Under the pieces are notes generated by a model, which was not told where the DNA came from, did no database searches, and was given only the letters and a program-made list of their open reading frames with translations. This document shows positions 11,528-22,859 of a DNA stretch of 64,000 bases, piece by piece (positions within the stretch are counted from its first letter, which is position 1; each line of letters starts with the position of its first letter). Source of the stretch: Nemertoderma westbladi. Its lineage: Eukaryota > Xenacoelomorpha > Nemertodermatida > Nemertodermatidae. The position numbers and the translations under genes are program-made. The DNA lies in the NCBI GenBank assembly GCA_032718475.1, contig JAUCBJ010001223.1:1-64000 (forward strand). The letters are read 5' to 3'.

Positions 11528-12907
11528 TTACGTTGGGGAGTCCCTAGATGTTTGTTGGATTATGGAGGTGGTCGTGGGAAGAGTATCTTGCCTTCCATAG
11601 TTTCCGGATAGCTCTCTGTCTCTTTCCAGTAAACATAAACGACCAACTGGGTGATTAAGTTGTTGTGTTTCGAATACAACTCCAGGTTTCTTAAAGTTAT
11701 GTCGCATGACGACGAGTTCTACCGATCGCACCAAACCATCATCGGATATATGAGTCTTGATGATACGACCTGTCTGCCACCTCTTACGTGGAAGATCTGA
11801 TTCCACAATAAGGACCATGTCTCCGGCGCTGACGTTTTCTTGCTGCGCAAACCACTTTGTTCGAAGTTGTAGCATAGGAAGATAATGTTTTTCGAAATGG
11901 TCAGCGAAACGACGGGACAACAACTGGATAAGTTGCCAAGTTTGTTGGCAGTATTCGTCTCCGTCCGTGATTTCCGATTGAGGGAGCATGGCTACAGGTT
12001 TCTTTAGTAGGTAATGCGTGGGTGTTAGCGCTTCTAGGGATTCGGGACTCGATGAGACTGGCATAAGCGGTCTCTCGTTAAGATAGGCGACGATTTCTTC
12101 CATTAACGTCCACAAAAGCTCGTCGGTGAGATACAAGCGGCACGGCACTATAAAGTGAAATGCTGTCTTCACGCTCCGTATTAATCGCTCCCAACTTCCT
12201 CCCCACCAAGGGGCGTCGGCGGCGTTGAAGGTCCAGCTAGATGCTGTTATCCTTAGCTGATCGTCCACTTGTCTTTGGTTCCAATCTTTCACGTAAGCTT
12301 TGATCTCATTATTGGCGCCAATGAAGTTCGTTCCTTTGTCGGATCTCATGGTGTTGCTAGTTCCAAAACGAGCGATCTGTCGGCGTAAACTCAGTATGAA
12401 GCTGTTGGTAGATAGATCATTCACCATATCTAGATGGATCGCTCTATAAGTCATACAGACAAAGATGACACACCATCGCTTGACTATAGTCCCCTCACGA
12501 TATACTTCAATAGGGCCAAATAAATCAACACCAGTATTAGTAAAGTGTGGTTCATAGAAGCTTACTCGTTCCCTAGGTAATTCTGCCTCTCGCTGTGTTA
12601 AAGGCCTACTGAATGCTTTCCTACAGGGGATACAGTTCTTAAGAACTTGGTTCAGAGCTCTACGGGGCTTATGGAAATAATAGCGAGTTCGAATTTCGCT
12701 AAGAACTCGTTTTCTACCAGCATGGTAAAGCCTACTGTGAACATCTACAATCATCTTGATTTGTATTTCAAGATTTCTAATGAGTATGGGAAATTTAGTG
12801 TCAAAGGACAATGGAGCATTAGTTAATCTCCCTCCGACACGTATTAACCCATCTATCATTGTGCTAGAGAAACGATCCCTTAAGCGCATCTGTGGATTTC
12901 TCAACAA
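11528..12907 (-). pseudogene. BEL/Pao integrase
   Basis: An open frame of 459 residues. The N-terminal zinc-binding region shows VHSRLYHAGRKR and then NCIPC (HHCC type). The catalytic core shows GVDLFGP, then RSDKGTNF (usually SDNGTNF), then WWGGSWERLIRSVK, giving the D, D and E positions. The C-terminal part has the chromatin- or DNA-binding-like segment VSAGDMVLIVE...KRWQTGRI typical of the family. The frame itself is uninterrupted, but the pol it belongs to is broken upstream, so I call it part of a pseudogene. It would join the cDNA ends to target DNA, making 5-bp duplications as seen here. Confidence 0.85.
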
Positions 12908-12916
12908 CAGGAAATA

Positions 12917-13330
12917 CTAATCGGAATCTTCATAGCATTGCAGGAGTCTCAGTATCTGCTTATTGGTTTCTTCATGCTCTTGGTAACTGATCTTCTCAGT
13001 CAGAAACCTATCCGACACTTTGTAAGTGGGAAGATCTTTAATAGCATGGACCTTTTTGGATATTGTTGGAGCGGTATCACTAGCGATCTTCGTCCTGGAA
13101 TAGTGATGATGGAAACATCTTTTAAGATATACAACGGCCTTACAAAGCCGATTCCAGGAGCTATAATGATTTATTGCTCTCTGCAGGAGAGGTGAGAGTC
13201 CTTGCGAGACATCTGGTGTTCCAGATTTCCAGTCTCTTTCTCTGATTTCTATAACAGATTTGTTTGTGGTGGGGGAGTTTAGATCCACAGCGTCGTCTCC
13301 GGAGGTGTGTAGTACAGACAGATCTATCAC
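12917..13330 (-). pseudogene. Pol linker between RNase H and integrase
   Basis: 138 codons with the SSWNRLCKAVVYLKR segment that BEL/Pao proteins carry between RNase H and integrase (the family pattern is SSW-x-L-x-R). Same frame as the integrase. A short gap with one stop (near 12910) separates them. Confidence 0.7.
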
Positions 13331-14998
13331 GGGTTTAAATAACTTTGATTTACTCGTCCGGGTTTTAGGTTTGACTTTCTCCGCTCCCTTGGCTTGTCTA
13401 ATCTCAGCCGTGGTGAGATGAGGAGGCCATTCATCCTCTTCTTTACTTAGGAAGTCGAGTCCACCTAACCAGTATCTATCAGTTCTTGAGGAGTTGGTCC
13501 TCTGGAGGCGATGTCGGCTGGATTAATCTTCCCAGGGCAATGTCTCCATTGATCTACATTAGAACGACTGAGTATAATGGCTACTCTGTTGGTAACGAAG
13601 ACGCTAAACTGACAGACTTCATTTGTTATATACTCCAGAACGAGTAAAGCATCAGTCCAATAGACAGTTTTCTCCAGTGGATAGTTGATCTGTTCTGTTA
13701 CATTCCGTTACATTCCTGTAGCGTATAGAGCCACTTTTAACTCCGCTCGAGGAACTCGTAGTTTGTTGTTTATTAAGGCCTTAGAGGTGACCAAGGCAAC
13801 TTTAATTCCATCCGGAGTTTCAACCCTCAGGTAGGCTACTATACCTATTCCCATATCGCTGGCATCTCTAAACACATGGAGTTGATAGGAATACGTGGGG
13901 AGAACGTGACCAAAATATGAACGGGAAATCGTAAAGTTCTCGATGGATGGTAGAGAATCTTCCCATTTCATCCACTTCTTTAGTAGTTCTCGATTAAGTG
14001 GATCATCCCACGAGTGGTTTTCGAGCCACATTTGTTGCACTAAGCTCCGAGCAACCAATATAACTGGGCTAATAAATCCCAATGGATCGAAATAAGTGCT
14101 CAGGATACTTAGACAAATCCGTTTGGTTCTAACTGGATTATCTCGCTGTTTTAACTGGAAAAACAAGATATCTCTCTCCGTGTCCCATTTTAAACCTAGC
14201 GTCTTGGTTTCCGGAAGATCGTCCTTGATGAGGTCCAGATCTTTAACACCTCAGTCTTCTACCGGTATCGATTCCAGAAACTCGCGGGAGTTACTAGTGA
14301 ATTTGGTTAGCCGAAATCCACCGCGTTGCAAGCACTCTACCATTCCCTTGGCAACATCAATGGCTTCTTCCACCAATGGGAGGGACTTTAAATTGTCGTC
14401 CATGTATATATCCCGTTTGATGTTGTCAATAACAGCTTTAGAGAAGGCGTCTCGGTTGTCATCAGCAGTGGTACGCACTACCGAACAAGCGTTCGAGGGG
14501 CTTGAGATGATCCCGAAAGCTTGGATGGTCATCCAGTACTCCACCAGTTTTCGATTGAGGTCTCCTTCAGGCCACCACAGATATCGTAGGCTGTCTCGAT
14601 CCCTATCCAGCGCCTTGACTTGTAAGAACATGCCTTCTATGTCCGAAGTGAATGCGATAGATTATTGCCTCAGTCTTAATGATATTTCCAACAAGGATTG
14701 GAGTAAGTTGGGTCCCGGCAACAGTTCTGAGTTCAGGGATTGACCCATGTAAAGGATGGAGCCGTCAAACACTACCCGGACTTCGTTGGGTTTACCAGGC
14801 TTGGGAACGTAATGATGTGTTAGATAATACGTTCTCTCCGTTACGGGTGTTTCTTCCGGAACTCGCTCCGCGTATCCTTTATCAATAAATGTCTTCAACT
14901 GGGTTTTATACATTTCCCTGGCTTGAACGTTGGCCGTAAGACGCCGATGTAGTTGCGCGATTCTCTTTTCTGCTAAAGGTCGGTTATTTATAAAGTTG
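13331..14998 (-). pseudogene. BEL/Pao reverse transcriptase and RNase H
   Basis: RT begins near 14998 (NNRPLAEKRI) and proceeds through YYLTHHYVPKPGKP, VRVVFDGS, SDIEGMFLQV and the catalytic IYMDD box to RLTKFTSNSREF. The RNase H-like part has LHVFRDASDMGIG, VPRAELKVALY and VYWTDALLVLEYI, then KINPADIASRG. One frame covers 14998-13708 except for a TAA at 14662-14664 and a TGA at 14251-14253. Beyond 13708 there is a small insertion, apparently a duplicated cggaatgtaac, then a frame change. Catalytic aspartates are kept, so the damage looks recent. Role: copies element RNA into DNA. Confidence 0.85.
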
Positions 14999-15482
14999 GG
15001 TTCTCATAGCGACCTTCGTCCTTCAGATAACGAGTTGTTGTTTCCTGAATCTGCTTGGCTCTCTCTTCCTCGACTGACAAGGCTTTGTCGTAGGAATTAG
15101 GCTTTACGGCTTCTTGAGTAAAGAATTGTACGGCGTATTCATCATGGATTTTGTTATTGTATCGATCTATCACATCTATTTCGTCGTTATATGTGAATTG
15201 TCCACCATGTTGATTGATAAGATGGCACAAGTTTACTTGGTTTAACCAGGTTTGCTTTTCGGTGAGGAGGTCGATTGTATTTTCCTCATCGTATAATTGA
15301 TTGATGTTGTCGTTGTCTGAGGAGTATGGAATTTCCTCAGTGGTGGTGTCTCCCTCACTGATTTCTTCTTCCCATTCACTCACCTGATGTATTCTGTCAT
15401 TAGGGAGTCTTTCCATTAGGGTTCTACGGGAAGGTCCAGTGAAGTACCAACCTACTCTCGTTCTTACCGCGTACGTTTGCAA
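14988..15482 (-). pseudogene. Pol segment between protease and RT
   Basis: 165 codons, opening with TRVGWYFTGPS, the usual LGW-x-x-SG element that follows the DUF1758 protease in BEL/Pao proteins, then an acidic linker (SEWEEEISEGD). It is out of frame with both the protease and the RT, so single-base indels lie on each side. Confidence 0.65.
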
Positions 15483-15508
15483 TGGTTGCGGTCGAGCAGG
15501 CCGTTTTT

Positions 15509-15922
15509 CTAACGTCTCAAGCGCCTCGTGCCATTTTGGCCGATTAATATCTGCACCCCTGGGAAATCGGTGTTAAATCTAGGTATATCATGTTGCTGGA
15601 TAAAATGGTCTTCATCCCAGTTGTAAGGTTCCACTTGGCTAGTAGCAAAGTTCTTTATAGCCACCATTTTTACCGACCTTACACTATATTCTCCTAGTTC
15701 ATCCTGGGGAGTGGACAATGCACCCACGTAGTAATCTGTGGCTACTGTGGATTTCCAAACCTGCATAATTCCTGAAAGGTTCAACTTAGTTCGGAACTTA
15801 GGTTGTCCAGCAAAGATGTCTTCGGCTAGTTCTTTGTCAATGAATGTACCTGTGCTGACGGAGTCAAGGAGGGCATTTACTATGAGGCTCTTCCCTAGCC
15901 CATGTACTCTCAGTTGCACCAC
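15509..15922 (-). pseudogene. BEL/Pao aspartic protease with altered active site
   Basis: The DUF1758-type retropepsin region reads VNALLDSVSTGTFID, where the family has D-S/T-G. Here the glycine codon is GTC (Val), one base from GGC. The second half has GVQILIGQNGTRR, matching the family's ILIG-x-D pattern with Asn in the final position. A D-S-V triad would not be expected to cut a polyprotein. It overlaps the nucleocapsid frame by a few codons at its start. Confidence 0.75.
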
Positions 15923-17025
15923 AGGGAATTCTCGGATCCCGACGGAGGAAGTTGGCGCTTTCCAAGATGGTTGTCGGTCCGAGGATCTTCATAGTCGGTT
16001 TCAGTCTCATACGTAAGTGCTCGATACACAGCGGTGTTTATCATAAAACAGGATTCATTTTCATCGGAGAATTCGTCCGTGTAGAATCCTTCCATCTCAG
16101 AACTGTGGTCAGTGTCGTTCATATCACTGAATTGGACATGTAGCTCGGGCTCACTTACCTGACTCGTGCGGGTTCTATCAAATTCGGTGTGCAGCAAAAT
16201 ATGATGTTTCGCGCCGCACTTAGCACACCTCGCATCTGAGTAACAGGTCCGCCGTTGGTGTCCTCGTCTGAGGCAATTATAACACAACCGCTTCTCCCAC
16301 ATGACATAACGTCTATCCTTAAGGGATTTCTTCAAGAATTCATCACACCCACTCAAACGAGGCCCGTCGCACAATGCACATTTCGGTTTGATTTTACTTA
16401 CTTTAACCTGTGTTGTGTTGTGCACACTTGTTCTTTCCTCGGGCTTTCTTCCATGAATTCTCTTAGGAGACGTAGGAGGAGTAGTTGTTACCTGTTCTCT
16501 CCTGTCACTGGTTCGAGACTTAGATTTACTTACGTCTTTCCTCAGTTTGTTGACATAATAAGATATTTCGGTGTCCTTACCGCTATTTTCCTCATATGAG
16601 GTTTGACTTTTGCCATCGTCTGTATAACACACTGGTGTTAACTTTCTCCTAGAAACGGATTTTTCACTCACCTTACTTTCCGGTGTCTTCTCTCTGGACT
16701 GTTTGAGGAGCTGTAATCTTACCTCTCCATTTAAGAATGACATGAGATCAGCCATGGTAGGATCTCTTTGTTGCTGGTCCATCATATAGAGAACCCTTTT
16801 GTCCCAATGAGTACCTACTCCACCCTTTGGCAAAGTAGATGCTACGGCTCCAACAACCATAGAACTCTGGTATTCCTGAGACTTACCTAACCAATCTAGC
16901 TGTCTACAGATCTCCTGAATCTCATCGGAAAACTCTATAATCCCGCTGCTAAGAAACCTTCGGGGCGCTACTAATTTCGCATATAAATACCTAGCTATGT
17001 TAGTCCTATTACCATACCTGGCCAT
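15910..17025 (-). pseudogene. Gag C-terminal / nucleocapsid with CCHC zinc knuckles
   Basis: About 370 codons. An N-terminal capsid-like stretch (QEICRQLDWLGKSQEYQSS...VASTLPKGG) is followed by a Ser/Lys linker. Then come zinc-binding motifs CALCDGPRLSGC, LCYNCLRRGHQRRTC and RCAKCGAKHHILLH, the layout seen in BEL/Pao Gag-Pol. The frame overlaps the end of the upstream gag by about 30 bases in another phase: either a programmed frameshift site or a mutation. Given the other lesions I cannot decide. Confidence 0.8.
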
Positions 17026-19481
17026 ACGAAGCCGACACCGAAGCCCATACGGGCTTCGGTTCTAGCCATTTGACGTGTAAAACTTTCTTGAGCCATCGTA
17101 TTATTTAATATCGAGTTATCAGAATATAAATTTCTCGGATTATGATCAGATCGGTATGGGATATCATTATCAACGGGTTTATAATTACCCTTAATAGGGT
17201 TTACTATAGGAGTTTCTACTTCACTAGCAGTATAGATGCATGTAGGCTCCACACCTTGCGCATGAAATACTTCAGACCTAACAGGTTGACACATTGTTAC
17301 AGGGGGTGGTGGTATACCCATTTGTATATTTACTAATTTATCGCGCTCTAAAGCGATACTTTGTTGCACTTCTTGCAACTCTAACCTACTCTCTCTCACT
17401 GTTCCCTTTAACTGCTGAACAGTCCCTTCCAATTCGCGGACCTGCTGTGAAGACCTTCGTTTATGGTCTTCCAGCTGCCCGAGCAGGCGAGTCATCCCCC
17501 GCCGTCCCTCGTCTACCCACTCAACTGCTGAAGCGGGAGCCGCCAACATAGTAGCGGGATGACGCGTAGGGACGACGGGAGACAAGTCATTTATGTCTTG
17601 CTCAGCGTCCAGGACTGGATGTTGTTCCAGGGCTTGTCTACTGGACACAGGTAGTTTAGTACTGTGCAAAGGGAATTTAGAGTTAGGTTCTGGTAGTACA
17701 GGAGTTTCTATCCCAGGAGTGGCTTCAATGACAGGCCTAATTATTTCGGGCTCGTCTACTATAGTAGGGAGTCTGTCTACTCTAATAATTTGGTCTGTAG
17801 GCTCAGGATTACTTAAGTCTACATTAGCTAGTTGCCTTCTCACCGCAGGAGGTAAATTAGGTAACTTCTGACGGTGTGGTGTTCTTCTACGTCCGCTTGA
17901 ACGAGATTTACTACCTCTTCCCTCGGGATCCGTTGTATCACCTTCATCAGAGGAGGTAAATCCCTGTCTTCTGGGAGTAGATCGACTCAGTAGTTTTATC
18001 TGAGTAGCTGCTCTGTGTTTATTTAAGTAATCTTGCTTCACCTGCAGATTCTCCAATTCTAGTTGGGTTGTCGCTTCAGATGCGCGTCGTTCTGCTTCAG
18101 CCACTGCCGCTGCTGCTGTTGCCTTTCTTTCGGCTTCCGCTGCTGACGCTGCTTCCTTTCTTTCAGATTCTGCCGCTTTTCTTTCGGCTTCCGCCGCTAC
18201 CGCTGCCGCTGCTGCTGCTGCTTCCTTTCTTTCAGATTCTGCCGCTTTTCTTTCGGCTTCCGCCGCTGCCGCTGCTTCCTTTCTTTCAGATTCTGCCGCT
18301 GCTGCCAACTTTCGGTCTTCTATTCGCCTTTTCTTTATTTGTTCTTCTTGGTCCATTGCGATGCTTTCATCCAATTTAGCCTGTTCTGCAGCTAATATTT
18401 CCGCATCTAACGAGTCCAACACAAATTTGGCTCCCTCACTATTAGGGTGAAGTCCAGCTAGCCGTCTCCTTAGCTCTTTATCACCTATGAATCGTTGATA
18501 GTCCGACCGATAGATGTCAATAGCATCCTTCTTCCGAGGTTTTTCGGATGTAGCTTCGCCTTCCACCTGAGAAAAGGTAGTGTCTGTTGATTCTCCGTGG
18601 GTCATGCACTCAGTTAGCTGAACTTTCCATTGTGTCGTTCCCTGGACTTTAAGACTCACACGTTGGAACCAAGTCTTTACGGCCACTTGCAACGACGTGT
18701 CTTGGCTTCTCTTTGAGGCTTCCTCAAAGGCTGAAAGGATTAGTCTGATCCGTAAAATTCGTTCTCGCACTTGATAAAGCAGCTCTCCCTGCTCTTGAGG
18801 TCCTTGACGTTGTTGAAATAGGTGTTCTTCTAATCGCTCCAAAGAGCTGCAGAATCCCTGAACATATCCGGCTGCTGACCTCTTCCATACAGCTGGATCG
18901 CGAGTGTCCCTTACTATTCCCATCCTGTATAAGTCCTCCCAGGCAGCTTCCAATAAGTTAAACGGGAGTCCGGGTCCGGGGAAGTTCCATTGCGTCTCGA
19001 CAATAGACCTCAGTTCCTCCATTGTGTATCCCGCATAATTGTCCCTGGTCGCTCACTTATTTCTCGCCCAATCGATTTGATGTTCCTCCACCGCGATCAA
19101 TACTCTTGTGAGTACGGCTCCAGGAAGAATTAGAAGTGGATCTGGATAAACCGCTTCTGCCATCCTTGCTCCGATCTCGGGCGTCAACTCTTCAGTGTCT
19201 GAACTACTAGAGTTATCGTGCCGTTGAGAAATAAGCTCTCGGTTCGGGTGCTGCTGCTGTTTAACAGCTGGCTCTTAGTCCCGCTTAACTTGAGCCCTAG
19301 TGCCTATAATAGACCTATGGTGCTTTACTAGCCTAGGGTCTGATACCACTACTGTAGGGATGACCTTTCTTACAGTAGGAGGGGACTTGGACTTCGTTCT
19401 CATATGTTCTATACTCTTATCTGAGTCACAGACTGTTCTTTCTAGGAGACTATCTGACAGTGTTTGCTTTGTGTCAGCCAT
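16995..19481 (-). pseudogene. Gag polyprotein with long Ala/Glu/Arg coiled coil
   Basis: The frame starts at ATG 19481 (MADTKQTLSDS), is cut by TAA (19275-19277) and TGA (near 19055), and reopens for 676 codons from ATG 19022 (MEELRSIVET) to 16995. The middle part is a run of repeated EAERKAAESERKEAAAAA units (about 18330-18060) predicted to form a coiled coil. Downstream are an Arg/Ser-rich stretch, a Pro-rich stretch, a second coiled coil near LEGTVQQLKGTVRESR and an Asn-rich tail. I see no clear DUF1759 core, so the capsid part may have diverged or been deleted. The two stop codons lie in the same frame as the rest, which argues for a longer original Gag starting at 19481. Confidence 0.7.
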
Positions 19482-21248
19482 GATTGATTTTACAGTTGAA
19501 TGCCTACTACTATAATGACAGTTAAAGTAAGTTTAGGAATTCAGTATTAACTGTAAGCCTAGTAATTAATTACCGATACCGTTACTCAGTGTAACGTGAT
19601 ATATATATTATTAAAATACCGGTATACACTTATAGTATATATAAGTATTATTTACAGACTAGGTTCAGTCACAGAGTACCGGTATATAATTTCAGCCTAA
19701 ATTTATATAAATAAATATGATAAGCCTACCGTAAATACCGGTAATGTCAATTATTTAACAATAACTGAATTTCTGAATTTTAGGGTTACTTCCCTTTACT
19801 TTATTACTGATATTAAGCAGTATTTCAACTGATATTAAGACCTATTGGATGTATAACAGGCCTACTATTTTATAAATCTGTTGAGTTGATTTATAAATAT
19901 ATATATATATACCCGTACAATGGGTTTTCACAATATTTGAAATAAATGTTATTATTTCTGGATAAGGAGTCACTACACAGAAGCTGAATGCTTTCAGTGG
20001 AGTGCTACTTGTTGGACACTAATACAGATAATTCTACTTTACTAAGTTACTTATCACTACAAATTACTTACAATTACAGTTTGAGATTACAATCTCTAAA
20101 TAAACAATAACAAGTTACACGTACAATTTGTTAGGGTAATTTTACAAGAAATCTACAAACCAGCCTAACAAGGAGTTATAATTTCTGGTTCTTACAAACT
20201 GACAGGAAACTACGGTATTTGAAAACAATAAAGCAGTAGTAAGTAAGTTGTGTTGTCCAGATAAGGAAATACCACTGTCTGACGACTTATAGTCTTAGCT
20301 CTATAAGTACTACGTTATGTACCCGGAGTGTCCTTACCTAGAGGTTAATTACCGAAGCCAACCAGAGCTAACGTGCCTATTAACCACGTTACAACACAAA
20401 TATACTGCCTATACACTAAATTACTTTCGGAAAGCACTGTACTCTAAACCCTAAATTAGGTACAAGTACTTATACAACAAATAACCAGCAGTTAAATATA
20501 CTTGAACAGCCAAAAGAACCACGGTATCTGCTGGAGTGACCGGAGCACAAAATCACCAGTCTTTACCTACGCCAAGCAGCCCGGGGTTAATTTAACTATA
20601 ACGGTATGTATAACAAGCACAATTACTGTAGGAATAAATTTGGGGAATTGGAGGTTGCGAATACTCGCATAGACTCTGGATAATAAATATTACGCTACCC
20701 GTGCAGACTATTCAAATAAAACACAGACCAAATGCTGGCAGACTACTGTCAAGCCTAAATAAACTACAGTATATGCAGACTCCGAAATGGTTAGTTAGTA
20801 GGCATTCTAACCGAGTAGTACGACTTATTCTTTCGGGGGGGGGGGGGATTTAACTTACAACACTGGATGCCCCCACCTTCCTAACTAGAACTTTATAGGA
20901 CAGACACTCTACACATACTGCAATTGCCTCAGACCTAACAAGAGCTAGACAATAATCCGGCCTACAAATTATTTATACAATCTGAGCAGGCTTATACGCC
21001 TTCTGCTCAATATTACACTTACAGATAAATATAACTGACAGAAATAAGTAAAATCTCAATAAAAACCAGGGCTGCAGTCCCCGATTAAATATTAAGACCT
21101 ACCAGTATATAATTATCACAATCGAAATAATACTGGGTACCTGTAAGTACCGGTTCGGGTGTTTGGGCAGTTAGGCCTACAGCTTACCGTCCGACCGACA
21201 TTCGACTTTATTGCCGACGGCGCAATAAAGAAACTTAAAATCTATTAT
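19482..21248. other. 5' leader of the BEL element
   Basis: 1.77 kb between the 5' LTR and the first gag ATG, AT-rich and without a long frame. It holds a run of 13 G (20835-20847 on +). Next to the LTR (21217-21236) lies a small inverted repeat around ttgccgacggcgcaa. No TGG-type primer site is seen. Confidence 0.5.
20835..20847. repeat. G13 homopolymer tract
   Basis: Thirteen consecutive G on the + strand, inside the leader of the BEL element. Confidence 0.95.
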
Positions 21249-22353
21249 TGTTCGCGCTTTTAGACCTTTAGCAGTTTAACCTGCCAATTTTAGTTGTCCT
21301 CTTGTTTATAAATCGACTTTAGCCTATATCAATTATTTAGTGTACTGAAGTTACATCAGCCGAAGCCAGTCTGTGCGCGATCATTCACTCACGGTTTTGG
21401 GAGACTGGATTCGGATTCCTTGAGAGTTATTGCAATGTAGACCTACTGTATTATTCGATTGATCGTTACTATATAATCTCTGACAAACATATTTACTTTC
21501 GGGGAAATATTAGCAGTTCCTTTAGGACATGGCGCTTTAAGTATAAAAACTGAGATATGACTTATACTAATCACAACTAGATGGCCACAGAGTTTCGTAA
21601 ATAGCGCATTCTTTAGGAGATGCTTTATTATCTTTCACACTACTTCACACTACTGCACACTAATCTGCCGACCGTCACTGAATTTGATCATATATAAGGA
21701 AGATCGCAACTGACACATGTAGGGATTATGAAATAGCTTTTAATTCATACAAAAACCACTATAATGTAAGTCGCAGTTGCTACCGGTAAACCTGTTACTC
21801 TTACCTTCAGTAATCAAGAAGATTGGTGGTTTTATGATTATTTATTGGTATTCTCCAAATATAACAGCAATATCCATTAATATAACAAAAATTAATAACA
21901 GACCGTAAACAGAAGTAAAATAATGCGGTGAACAGTCAGTATGTGTTACTTATGAAAGTCCAGTGAGACGGGTATGATATGTAGGTGGTCGGATAATAGA
22001 TTTACGTTCTTATAATCAAAGCCACCTGATGTTTAGGCCAAAGTCTGAAACTTCTACACAGAAGTACAGAAGATTCCGAGCCGGTTCTGGTGCTCAGAAA
22101 AATAGTAAACAAAGACCGTAATGCATTGCGCGGGTTTCCATAGGCCTCTGTCAGACATAAGGGGGAAAATTGCTCTGATTGGCTGACGAGGCAGAACAAA
22201 GAAAACTTCCACGTCCATAAAGAATCAGCTGATAGATGTCTTCACACCAGCTCCAATTCCTTCCCGTCGCGTAGTTGGATAATTTTAGGGCTATTTTAGA
22301 GTATTCTGCGCATTGCAGAAAAATGACTTGTTATGTCCGCAAAAGCTTTTACA
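21249..22353 (-). repeat. 5' LTR of the 18-kb BEL/Pao element
   Basis: 1,105 bp, about 98% identical to 4390-5514 by my manual count. On the - strand it has TATA-like sequence (ccttatatatga, complementary to 21689-21700) that could position the promoter. Flanked on the right by ctgga, the second target-site copy. Confidence 0.9.
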
Positions 22354-22785
22354 CTGGAAGGTAGGTTGTAGTTGGATTGGAAAATCCTGTTTGTACGGTA
22401 CACATGGTAGGCCTACCGTAGCGGAAGATCCATCAGGAATATTCCGATCCAACTACAACCTACGTTCCAGTGTACTGGTCACTGGTGTATTCAGGTATTC
22501 CAGTATTGTAGAATTTAGGCCTACGGCTGTATGGTACCTAATGCTATAATGCAAATTGCTGCATTGGCTTTAACTGCTCCAAATACTAGGCCTACACCTG
22601 ACATAAATTAAATAAAAGATTTATTAAAGTCTCAAACACAGTTGCGAAATTAATTACCTCGTTCAGTTACATCATTTGAACATAAATTTAGGAAAAAGGA
22701 CTGCAGTAACAGTACTGTATCAATATAAATTCAATTAGACTTAATTAAGCAACATAGCAAAGCTAATTTTTCCTAAATTTATGTT
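22354..22785 (-). repeat. Right portion of the interrupted foldback element
   Basis: Positions 22354-22379 (ctggaaggtaggttgtagttgg...) continue the left arm after the retroelement. After a 64-base centre with the palindrome ggtaggcctacc, the sequence turns round at 22444 (atccaactacaacctacgtt...). It then runs as the inverted copy of the arm at 4173-4389 out to about 22778. Together they form one long hairpin-capable element. Confidence 0.7.
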
Positions 22786-22846
22786 CAAATGATGTAACTG
22801 AACGAGATAATTTATTTCGCAACTGTGTTTGAGGCTTAAATAAATC
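22617..22846. repeat. Nested inverted repeat, arms about 80 bp
   Basis: 22617-22702 (aaagatttattaaagtctc...aggaaaaa) pairs with 22770-22846 (ttttcctaaatttatgttc...aaatctttt) with few mismatches, around a spacer of about 65 bases. The part near the spacer overlaps the foldback arm, suggesting one palindromic element nested in or adjoining another. Confidence 0.7.
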
Positions 22847-22859
22847 TTTTGGGGTATTT

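Larger units (their letters stand above)
4390..22353 (-). mobile_element. Complete 18-kb BEL/Pao-type LTR retrotransposon with an extra ORF3
   Basis: The borders are fixed by two TG...CA LTRs and a perfect 5-bp target duplication, ctgga (4385-4389 and 22354-22358). On the - strand the order is 5' LTR (21249-22353), 1.8-kb leader, gag, nucleocapsid, aspartic protease, RT, RNase H, integrase, 1.7-kb gap, ORF3, 3' LTR (4390-5514). Protease before RT and integrase last is the BEL/Pao arrangement, and the motifs agree. I count 23 substitutions between the LTRs over about 1,105 bp (about 2% divergence) plus a 20-bp indel. The coding part has at least four nonsense codons and several frameshifts, so this copy is inactive. 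The extra length comes from ORF3 and the long untranslated stretches. No primer-binding site beginning TGG follows the 5' LTR, so the primer is unidentified. Confidence 0.9.

Noticed and set aside
18068-18379. Leu/Pro-rich + strand frame
   Set aside because: It is the antisense shadow of the Ala/Glu coiled-coil repeats of gag; no independent support.
21217-21248. tRNA primer-binding site next to the 5' LTR
   Set aside because: The - strand after the LTR reads ataatagattttaag, without the TGG expected for a tRNA 3' CCA match; left unassigned.
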